Part shown: positions 1 to 5,694 of the stretch, piece after piece
Layout: each line of letters begins with the position of its first letter
Position numbering within the stretch: the stretch's first letter is position 1
Assembly: GCA_007123695.1 (NCBI GenBank)
Contig: SLGN01000055.1
Span: forward strand, 1-6,524
Source of the DNA: Verrucomicrobiales bacterium
GTDB lineage: Bacteria > Verrucomicrobiota > Verrucomicrobiia > Verrucomicrobiales > DEV007
Length of the DNA stretch: 6,524 nucleotides
Direction: 5' to 3'
Program-made: the position numbers and the translations under genes
Notes under the pieces: generated by a model
What the model saw: the letters and a program-made list of their open reading frames with translations, nothing else
Database searches by the model: none
What the model was told of the DNA's origin: nothing

Positions 1-112
1 CGAGCCAGTCGCCGACGGGCCGCCAGCGCCGCCCGCGCGGGGGCGAGGCGAGATCGCGCAGCAATGCGCCCGCAGGCCCACGGGAGGCTCCGGCCATTTC
101 CTCGGGCTTCAT
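1..112 (-). CDS. Possible start of an unidentified protein, cut off by the window edge
   Basis: An ATG at 112-110 on the minus strand opens a frame with no stop to the window edge, giving 37 visible residues that begin MKPEEMAGAS and end RPVGDWL. Most codons end in G or C, as in the genes upstream, which supports coding. It follows the isomerase gene on the same strand after a 94-nt repeat-filled gap. No convincing Shine-Dalgarno sequence precedes the ATG; the bases just upstream belong to the repeat. An internal ATG at 97-95 has GAGGAA directly against it, too close for normal spacing. The short N-terminus is rich in Ala, Arg, Gly and Pro and shows no domain I recognise, so no function is offered. 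It could also be a chance open frame in GC-rich DNA. Confidence 0.35.
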   Translation of the reverse strand, partial: MKPEEMAGASRGPAGALLRDLASPPRGRRWRPVGDWL

Positions 113-113
113 G

Positions 114-205
114 GGCGACCCAACCCTGTCGGGTCCGCCGGCCAACCCTCTTGGCCGCCACCCAAGAGGGTTGGGTCGGCGACCGAACCCTCTTGATCCG
201 CCGCC
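114..205. repeat. Cluster of short palindromic repeats, direct and inverted copies
   Basis: The gap between the isomerase stop and the next possible ATG is built from copies of one element with core AACCCT(CTT)G, usually flanked by GACC on one side and CCGCC on the other. Direct copies lie near 117-139, 142-160 and 181-205; an inverted copy lies at about 158-180. Arm 142-154 pairs perfectly over 13 bp with 162-174 across a 7-base loop. The arm 163-172 can instead pair over 10 bp with 186-195, with an inner 4-bp stem (174-177 with 181-184). The two hairpins share an arm and exclude each other. No T-tract follows on either strand, so this is not a standard intrinsic terminator. It resembles REP-like extragenic palindromes, which can protect mRNA 3' ends or mark dispersed repeats; that role is inferred. 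Confidence 0.75.
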
Positions 206-206
206 A

Positions 207-1070
207 TCAGAGGCCGACGAGCGGATGGAGGTTTTCCCGGCACCATTCGCCGTTCTGCATGGTGACCCCGTCGGGATCCTCGATGGCGATGTGGGCCTCG
301 TCCTCGCAGATGATCCAGCCCTCGTAGTTGCGGAGGGTGAGCCATTCGGTGATGCGGTGGAAGTCGAGCTTGCCCGTGCCCATCTGCGCCCAGGGCTCGG
401 GACCGTTGCCGCTGAAGTCCTTGTAGTGGATGTGGTTGACGAGGTGCTGCCACTTGTTCAGTGTCTCGATCACGTCCATGCCCCCGCGGATGATGTGCCC
501 CACGTCGGGGGTCCAGCCGGTCACGGCGGGGTCGAGCGAGCTGAGGACCACGTCGTAGTCGTACTGCGTGCGCACCAGCGAGGCGGGCGGGCTGTTGGGG
601 TGGTAGGAGCACTTGATGCCGAGGTCGGCGGCGCGGGCCGACACGGTGTTGATGTTCCGCACGACGTTGAGGCGGCGGCGCTGCAAGTTGGCGCGGCCCG
701 AGGGCAGCGTCACCGTGCCGAGCATGGCCCCGGGGAAATTCTTGAGCAGGTCCATGGTGAAGTCGGCCGCTTCGCGTTCGGCGGGCGTCTCCTCGTCGTT
801 GTCCCACGCGCAGACGAGGGCGAGACCGGCGAGTTCCATGTTGTTCGCCTGGAGAGCGTCCTTTAGCCGGATCGGATCGCAGAAGTCGCCGAGCCAGTAG
901 CGCGAGCAGCCGAGGGCGCTCTCGGAGATCTCCAGCACCATGGGCTCGATGCCGGTGAAGCCGGCCTCGGCGGCGACCTTGATCATGTGGTCGAGCTTGT
1001 TGTCGTAGCCCTTGCCGGTTCCCTGCATGAACCAGGTGTAGACTTCGGATCCGAATTTGATTTTGGACAT
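207..1070 (-). CDS. Sugar phosphate isomerase/epimerase-type TIM-barrel protein
   Basis: A 287-aa soluble protein with the features of the xylose-isomerase-like TIM-barrel (AP-endonuclease-2) superfamily, which holds sugar isomerases, epimerases and inosose-dehydratase-like enzymes that use a divalent metal. Early on it has the usual strand-helix pattern with GFTGIEP at 37-43. Candidate metal or active-site residues are H157 (SYHPNS), D189 and H192 (TPDVGH), H215 (HIHYKD) and E256 or E258 (ICEDE), in the order expected for the family. The length is normal and there is no signal peptide. The ATG at 1070 is chosen because the family homology begins at once (MSKIKFGSEVY), although the frame stays open far upstream by GC bias. 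Only a purine run (AAAAAAGAAG) lies before it, not a clear Shine-Dalgarno. It follows the alpha/beta hydrolase gene by 77 nt and may share its transcript. The substrate is unknown; the neighbours suggest carbohydrate turnover. Confidence 0.88.
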   Translation of the reverse strand: MSKIKFGSEVYTWFMQGTGKGYDNKLDHMIKVAAEAGFTGIEPMVLEISESALGCSRYWLGDFCDPIRLKDALQANNMELAGLALVCAWDNDEETPAEREAADFTMDLLKNFPGAMLGTVTLPSGRANLQRRRLNVVRNINTVSARAADLGIKCSYHPNSPPASLVRTQYDYDVVLSSLDPAVTGWTPDVGHIIRGGMDVIETLNKWQHLVNHIHYKDFSGNGPEPWAQMGTGKLDFHRITEWLTLRNYEGWIICEDEAHIAIEDPDGVTMQNGEWCRENLHPLVGL

Positions 1071-1147
1071 GGCTTCTTTTTTCGGTTGTGGGGTTGGGGT
1101 TCTTTCGGGGGGGATGGCGGGAATCCTCGCGGGAGGCGCGGCGGCGC
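1071..1147 (-). other. Short intergenic gap between hydrolase and isomerase genes
   Basis: This 77-nt gap is C-rich on the coding strand and ends in an A/G run just before the isomerase ATG. I see only a weak 4-bp stem (CCTC/GAGG) soon after the hydrolase stop, no T-tract and no convincing promoter. Read-through from the hydrolase gene is therefore likely but not shown. Confidence 0.5.
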
Positions 1148-1951
1148 TCAGTGCGCCCGCAGCCAATCGAGCACGCGGGGGTTGAAGTCGTCGATCTTCT
1201 CCCAGTGGAAGGCGTGGCCGGCACCGTCGTAGTAGTGGCGCTCGCAGCCGGGGATGCCGTTGGCGACCTCCTCGGCCATCCAGAGGGGGGTGAAGATGTC
1301 GTCCTTGCCGCCGATGACGAGGCAGGGCTGGCGGATCTCGCCGAGCCGGTCGAGGACGTCGTGCCCGACGCAGGCCGCCGCCTGCCCGCGCAGGCCGTGC
1401 AGCGGCTGGGGCTGCGGGTTGGTGTCGAACTCGGCCCGCCCCGTGACGAGGCCCTCGTAGGCCTCGTCGTTGTCCCAGAAGGGCTTGGTGAAGATGAGGA
1501 GCTGGATCCACTCGAGGAACTGCTCGTTGTCGAGGTGCGCCTTGCAGGCCTTCATGTGCTCGAAGATGCTGCGGGCGTAGCGGTCGACGCGAGCCCAGGG
1601 GCACATCAGCACGGCGCTCTTGACCTTTTCGGGATGCCGCAGGCAGAGCTGCTGGGCGATCACCGAGCCCATCGAGACCCCGACGACGCGGGCCTGCGCG
1701 ATGCCGAGGGCGTCGAGCAGCCCGGCGCAGTCGTCGGCCATCATTTCGCTGGAATAGTCTCCGGCGGGCTTGTCGGTGGCGCCGACGCCCCGGTTGTCGG
1801 GCATGATGCAGCGGAATTGCTCGCTCCAGCAGTCGGAATGGGCCTGCCACACGTCGCCGGTGGCGGTGATTCCCATGATCAGGAGAACGGGCTCGCCGCT
1901 CCCCGCCTCTTGGTAGTGCATCTGGATTCCGTTGGTCTCGACGTAGGGCAT
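1148..1951 (-). CDS. Alpha/beta hydrolase
   Basis: A complete 267-aa single-domain alpha/beta-hydrolase of usual length, cytoplasmic with no signal peptide. The N-terminus (MPYVETNGIQMHY) is typical of the family and fixes the start. The oxyanion-hole region is LLIMGITATGDVW near 23-35, and PDNRGVGATDKP is at 51-62. The nucleophile elbow GVSMGS places the serine at S93. The acid is most likely D218 in GGKDDIFTP, with D217 next to it, and the base is H246 in GAGHAFHWE, so the triad is complete. A helical cap lies at about 120-190. The overall look is close to enol-lactonase-like and general esterase members, but specificity cannot be read from sequence. It sits 103 nt after the NagB-like gene and 77 nt before the TIM-barrel gene, consistent with a shared catabolic or salvage role. 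There is no strong Shine-Dalgarno before the ATG. Confidence 0.93.
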   Translation of the reverse strand: MPYVETNGIQMHYQEAGSGEPVLLIMGITATGDVWQAHSDCWSEQFRCIMPDNRGVGATDKPAGDYSSEMMADDCAGLLDALGIAQARVVGVSMGSVIAQQLCLRHPEKVKSAVLMCPWARVDRYARSIFEHMKACKAHLDNEQFLEWIQLLIFTKPFWDNDEAYEGLVTGRAEFDTNPQPQPLHGLRGQAAACVGHDVLDRLGEIRQPCLVIGGKDDIFTPLWMAEEVANGIPGCERHYYDGAGHAFHWEKIDDFNPRVLDWLRAH

Positions 1952-2054
1952 GTCTCGCAGGGGGTTTTGGGTTTGCTTTCCCCCGGAACGTGGGCAAAGG
2001 CGGGGCCCCTGTCCAGAACAAACCGAGGCCGCGTCTCGAAAAAGCCAAGGTTCC
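1952..2054 (-). other. Intergenic gap between NagB-like and hydrolase genes
   Basis: This 103-nt gap contains a T5 run close after the NagB-like stop, a GGGGCCCC palindrome and several C/A-rich stretches on the coding strand. I find no stem directly followed by a T-tract. A TGGACA with a poor -10 partner 17 bases further on is too weak to call a promoter. The gap is long enough to hold regulatory sequence, but none can be supported. Confidence 0.45.
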
Positions 2055-3989
2055 TCAGCCCTGCGGTCCGCGGCGGAAGGCCTCGATGCCCTCGTACTCG
2101 GCGAGGCCGAGAGCGTCGTAGGTCGCGGCGATTTCGCGGTTGCGCGTCGGGGCGTTCAGGTCCGCCTCGTTGATCGACATGAAGCGGCGGATCGACTCGA
2201 CCTTGTCCTCGAGCTGGTCGGGGCTCATGGGCACGGCCATGTCGATCTCGTGGGCCTCGAAGGGCCGGTCGCGACCGCGGTAGAGCCAGACCCGGCAGTC
2301 GGCGCGGAAGTCCGCCTCCGCAAGGGAATCCCAAGCCGTCGCGAAGGCCCGGTAGGTGATCGCCTGGGGCGTGCTCGGGTCGCTCGCCTCGCCGGTGGCG
2401 AAGACGCTGTGGGGGCGGAAGGACTCCAGCACGCCGACGAGGGCCCGCACGTCCTCCTCGCCGAGGCGGAAGCGGCGGAAACGGCCGCTCTCGTAGAAGG
2501 GCAGGTCGAGGAACTCGCTGTCGTGGTAGCGCAGATGGCAGACCGAGGCGGCGTCGCGCGCCTCGCCGCGCAGGATCAGGCCCTTGAGGCGCCGCACCAG
2601 TTCGGGATCGATCCCGAACTCACCCTTGGCATCGATCGCCTCGACGATGGAGCGGGCGTAGGCCGTCTGGCTTTCCCATTCCGGCGAATGGCTCGACTCG
2701 GCCATTTCCAGCACGACCCGGGCGAAGTTCAGCGCGGCGATGTCCGCCACCCGCAGGTTCCCCGAGGTCTGGAAGACGACCTTCACCTCGTGGCCTTGCT
2801 CACGCAGGCGCGCCAGGGTCCCGCCCATGCCGACGAAGGCGTCGGCGGGCTCGGGGCTGAGCACGAGGACGCGCTTCGGATGCGGCTGCGAGCGCTCCGG
2901 CCGGCGCGAGTCGTCGGCGCCGGGCTTGCCTCCCGGCCAGCCCGTGATGGTGTGCTGGACCTGGTTGAAGATGTCGATGTTCACCTCGTAGGCCGCCTCG
3001 GAGGTCGAGGCGAGCAGTTCGCCCGCGCCGCTCTCGTTGTAGTCCTCGTCGACGAGCTTCAGCACGGGCTTGTCGAGCTTGCGTGCGAGCCAGACGACGG
3101 CGCGCTTCTTCATCGGCGCGTCCCACTCGACCGGCCCGACGAGCCAGGGAAATCGGAATCTAGTCAAATCCGCCGACGCCTCGCCGTCAACGAGGAAGGT
3201 GGCGTTTTCATGTGTTTGTAGGAAGCTCGCCGAGACCTGGTCGGAAACCGCCCCCTCGACCGCCTCGCGGACGATGGCCGACTTGTTCGCCCCCCAGGCC
3301 ATCAGCACGAGCCGCTTCGCCTCGAGGATCGTGCCCACCCCCATGGTGATGGCCGAGCGGGGCACGTTCGCCATGCCCATGAAGTCGGCGGCGGCGTCCT
3401 GCCGGGTGACGCGGTCCAGCGTGATCATGCGCGTGCGCGAATCCGCCGCCGAACCGGGCTCGTTGAAGCCGATGTGCCCGGTGCGCCCGATCCCGAGGAT
3501 CTGCAAGTCGAGCCCACCCGCCTCGGCGATGCGCTGCTCGTAGTCGAGGCAGTGGCGGTAGACCGCGTCCATCGGCACGGTCCCGTCGGGCAGATGGATG
3601 CGGTCCGGATCGAGATCGACGTGGTCGAAGAGCTGGTCGCGCATGAAGCGGAAGTAGCTCTCGGGGTGGTCACGGGGCAGACCGTAGTATTCGTCGAGAT
3701 TGAAAGTGACGACCCGCCGGAAGCTCAATCCCTCCTCGCGGTGGAGACGGATCAGCTCGCGGTAGAACGGCACCGGGGTGGACCCCGTCGCCAGCCCCAG
3801 CACCGTGTCGCGCCCCTCGGCCTCGCGGCTGCGCACGAGGGCGGCGACCTCGGCCGCGAGTGCGGCGCTGGCGCTTTCCGAATCGGGCCGCACCAGCGTC
3901 CGCACCTTCTCGAAGCGCTCCTCCTGGGTGAGGTGCTTCTGCCCGGTGGCTTCGAGGATGGATGCGGAGGAGGACGGTTGCTGGCTCAT
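2055..3989 (-). CDS. Long-form glucosamine-6-phosphate deaminase-like protein with degenerate PIG-L/LmbE domain
   Basis: A 644-aa cytoplasmic two-domain protein of the long NagB-like family (about 640 aa, distinct from the roughly 266-aa NagB). Residues 30-290 form the GlcN6P deaminase/isomerase fold, which converts glucosamine-6-P to fructose-6-P plus ammonia in true NagB. It has LGLATGSTP at 64-72 (sugar-phosphate loop), NLDEYYGLP at 97-105 with D99 matching E. coli Asp72, and GRTGHIGFNEP at 168-178 with H172 and E177 matching His143 and Glu148; T170 stands where E. coli has Asp141. After a linker, residues 372-640 match the family's PIG-L/LmbE part (MGGTLARL, QTSGN, FLDLPFYESG, and AEYEGIEAF near the end). 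Its HPDD-type motif reads EPAD (380-383), and the later DPHGTH-type motif reads DPSTPQ (537-542), so deacetylase activity is unlikely. The exact sugar-phosphate reaction is unproven. A candidate promoter lies upstream; no Shine-Dalgarno precedes the ATG. Confidence 0.9.
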   Translation of the reverse strand: MSQQPSSSASILEATGQKHLTQEERFEKVRTLVRPDSESASAALAAEVAALVRSREAEGRDTVLGLATGSTPVPFYRELIRLHREEGLSFRRVVTFNLDEYYGLPRDHPESYFRFMRDQLFDHVDLDPDRIHLPDGTVPMDAVYRHCLDYEQRIAEAGGLDLQILGIGRTGHIGFNEPGSAADSRTRMITLDRVTRQDAAADFMGMANVPRSAITMGVGTILEAKRLVLMAWGANKSAIVREAVEGAVSDQVSASFLQTHENATFLVDGEASADLTRFRFPWLVGPVEWDAPMKKRAVVWLARKLDKPVLKLVDEDYNESGAGELLASTSEAAYEVNIDIFNQVQHTITGWPGGKPGADDSRRPERSQPHPKRVLVLSPEPADAFVGMGGTLARLREQGHEVKVVFQTSGNLRVADIAALNFARVVLEMAESSHSPEWESQTAYARSIVEAIDAKGEFGIDPELVRRLKGLILRGEARDAASVCHLRYHDSEFLDLPFYESGRFRRFRLGEEDVRALVGVLESFRPHSVFATGEASDPSTPQAITYRAFATAWDSLAEADFRADCRVWLYRGRDRPFEAHEIDMAVPMSPDQLEDKVESIRRFMSINEADLNAPTRNREIAATYDALGLAEYEGIEAFRRGPQG

Positions 3990-4021
3990 TGGAGGCGCGG
4001 TCCCGCAGAACGCGGAGCGCT

Positions 4022-4050
4022 ATGCTGGAGCGGCCCCGGCGCAGTGTCAA
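4022..4050 (-). promoter_or_regulatory. Candidate sigma-70-type promoter for the NagB-like gene
   Basis: On the minus strand an exact TTGACA (4050-4045) is followed after 17 bases by CAGCAT (4027-4022). The latter matches TATAAT at three of six positions, including the key second A and final T. A transcript starting about 7 bases later, near 4015, would have a leader of roughly 25 nt before the ATG at 3989. The position inside the 82-nt gap after the membrane-protein gene fits a separate transcription unit. The -10 element is weak, so this is a candidate only. Confidence 0.5.
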
Positions 4051-4071
4051 CGAAGTCCGGCGAAAATCGCT

Positions 4072-5694
4072 TCATCTCGATCCGAGCGGAACGAGATCGG
4101 CACTGCGCAGCCCCACCAGCACCGCGTCGCCTCCGGGCGAAAGGCGGACCTCCGCGTAGCGGGCCCGCTCGAACTCCGCCGCGCTGCCTTCCTCGAAGAA
4201 AAAGGACTCGATGCCGAAGCGGAGACCGTCGCGGCACCGACGGTAGCGGATCACCGTGTCGGCGTCCCCGGCGTCCCCGGTGTCCGCGGCGTCGCCACGC
4301 CGAGGCGCCGCCCTCGCCACGCCCTGCCCGTCGATTTCCAAGGCGAGGAGCCCGCGCGTCGCTCCCTCTTCCGGCATCCGCGTTCCCGCGAGGGCGGGAC
4401 GCAGCACCATGTAGTCACCCTGGATCAGGGAGCGGGGATTGATCGGTCTCAGTTCGAGGAAGACGCTGCGTCCCGTTGAGACGATGGCCTGCTTCCGCGT
4501 CACTGCGCCGTTCACCAGCACCAGCACCAGGGCCAAATTCGCCAGCGCGACCAGGACGGCGAAGCCGCCGAGACGCCCGCCCGGAGGCACGGGCAGTAGC
4601 GGCAGCCTCGGCGCGACAAGTTCGGGTCCGTCCGATGCATCCCCATCCGCCGGACCTTCCTCCGCCTCGGGGAGCAGGTGCGGATCGAGCTTCGCCACCG
4701 CGGCCGTGGCGAGCAGGACGCAGCCCTTACCCGCGAGCCACAGCGACTTGGCCAGCAGCGTCGTGTCGAGCGAGTAGTAGAAAAGCACCAGAAAGGCCAC
4801 CAGCGCCACGGCCCCGAGTCCGGCGAGGACACGGTCGCGGCGAGCGCGGGCCGTGGCCATCAGGCCGGCTGCGGCGGCGAGCCCCGGCGCGCCCGCGAGT
4901 CCCAACGCCAGCAGCAGGCCGCCCGAGACGAGGTGCAGGCCCGCTGCCGCGCCACGCGGACGGTTGAGATGCCAGAGCAGGCCGAAGAAGACGACGGGCA
5001 CCAGCACGCCGGCAACCCGGGAGACGTGGGCAAGGAATCCTGCGTCGATCCAATTCCACTGCCAAGCGCAGGAAACGAGCAGGCCGAGCAGTCCGGCGAG
5101 CCCCGCCCGCGCGGCGGGACGCCACCTCGGTCCGACGAACCCGCCCGCCCCGAGCACGAAGAGACCGAGGCCGACGACGGCGAAACCGATGGCGAGTTCG
5201 GCGCTCGCGCTGGCAAAGGCGAACGGAGCGCCCGCCGCCCACACCCACGCCACCGAGAGGAAGCGCTGAACCGGGTGCCGAGAAAGCCAGTAGACGAAGG
5301 GGCACAGCAGCACGGCGCCGACCAAGGACCTGAAAAGAGCCTCGGTCCATCCCCCTCCCGACTGCGCCAACCCGACAAGAAAAAGGAGGGTTCCGGCGAA
5401 ATTCCACGACAAGGCGACCTGGCCGACAAATACGCCCCGCCCGAACCGCTCGACGACCAGGCTCGCCGCGACCACCGCGAGCCCCGCCCCCGCGATGCCA
5501 GAACCCGATCGGAACAGCAAGCCCAGACCCGACGCGAGAAACGCGGCAAAAAAGAGCCCTGCGAACCAAGCTCCCAGCCCAAGAGCCGCGCGCGAGATTG
5601 CCGGGAGGGCCTCTCCATCGCGTTTTGATTCCCCGGCGGCGCCTTCGAAGGGGCGCGCCAGCCAATTTGCCTTCTCCAGATCCGCGATCTTCAT
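4072..5694 (-). CDS. DUF4401 membrane protein fused to a GDYXXLXY domain
   Basis: A 540-aa polytopic inner-membrane protein of unknown function. Residues 1-35 are a soluble lead. From about 38 to 335 there are many hydrophobic segments forming the DUF4401 region, closing with the characteristic FYYSLDTTLLAKSLWL (305-320). A charged loop (340-372) leads to a further membrane segment at about 376-396. The C-terminal GDYXXLXY domain follows: LRPINPRSLIQGDYMVLRP (415-433), then FGIESFFFEEG (493-503) and ARYAEVRL (511-518). These two families are often separate neighbouring genes; here they are one frame. The start at 5694 is set by an ATGA overlap with the upstream DUF2157 stop and by AGGAAAGGAA about 9 bases before it. 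The frame is open further upstream, but that is shadow of the DUF2157 gene. Coupling points to joint assembly with DUF2157. A GDA-type tripeptide repeat sits at 467-478. Confidence 0.9.
   Translation of the reverse strand: MKIADLEKANWLARPFEGAAGESKRDGEALPAISRAALGLGAWFAGLFFAAFLASGLGLLFRSGSGIAGAGLAVVAASLVVERFGRGVFVGQVALSWNFAGTLLFLVGLAQSGGGWTEALFRSLVGAVLLCPFVYWLSRHPVQRFLSVAWVWAAGAPFAFASASAELAIGFAVVGLGLFVLGAGGFVGPRWRPAARAGLAGLLGLLVSCAWQWNWIDAGFLAHVSRVAGVLVPVVFFGLLWHLNRPRGAAAGLHLVSGGLLLALGLAGAPGLAAAAGLMATARARRDRVLAGLGAVALVAFLVLFYYSLDTTLLAKSLWLAGKGCVLLATAAVAKLDPHLLPEAEEGPADGDASDGPELVAPRLPLLPVPPGGRLGGFAVLVALANLALVLVLVNGAVTRKQAIVSTGRSVFLELRPINPRSLIQGDYMVLRPALAGTRMPEEGATRGLLALEIDGQGVARAAPRRGDAADTGDAGDADTVIRYRRCRDGLRFGIESFFFEEGSAAEFERARYAEVRLSPGGDAVLVGLRSADLVPLGSR
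4261..4296. repeat. In-frame 9-bp tandem repeat, four units
   Basis: Four consecutive 9-mers, GGCGTCCCC, GGCGTCCCC, GGTGTCCGC and GGCGTCGCC, lie inside the GDYXXLXY part of the membrane protein. Read on the minus strand they encode GDA-ADT-GDA-GDA (residues 467-478), an acidic low-complexity loop between the GDY motif and the FFFEEG motif. The first two units are identical, which suggests recent slippage. Changes of copy number would keep the frame. Confidence 0.8.

Noticed and set aside
142..195. Intrinsic terminator after the isomerase gene
   Set aside because: The stems are strong but no T-tract follows on the minus strand, and copies are repeated in both orientations, which fits a REP-like element better.
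114..205. CRISPR array
   Set aside because: Copies are imperfect, partly inverted and packed without uniform spacers.
1071..2048. Upstream extension of the isomerase frame to 613 residues
   Set aside because: The extra part is Arg/Pro/Ala-rich shadow sequence across the hydrolase gene; homology starts at the ATG at 1070.
1088..2173. Plus-strand open frame of 361 codons opposite the hydrolase
   Set aside because: Low-complexity composition and no family motifs; the opposite strand encodes a full catalytic triad protein.
1950..3221. Long plus-strand open frame of 423 codons opposite the NagB-like gene
   Set aside because: It is a shadow of GC-rich codons on the other strand. The protein is rich in Val, Gly, Asp and Arg with no domain, while the minus frame has clear family motifs.
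4678..5628. Plus-strand open frame of 316 codons opposite the membrane protein
   Set aside because: Very charged, Arg/Glu/Gln-rich translation typical of antisense to hydrophobic codons; no domain seen.
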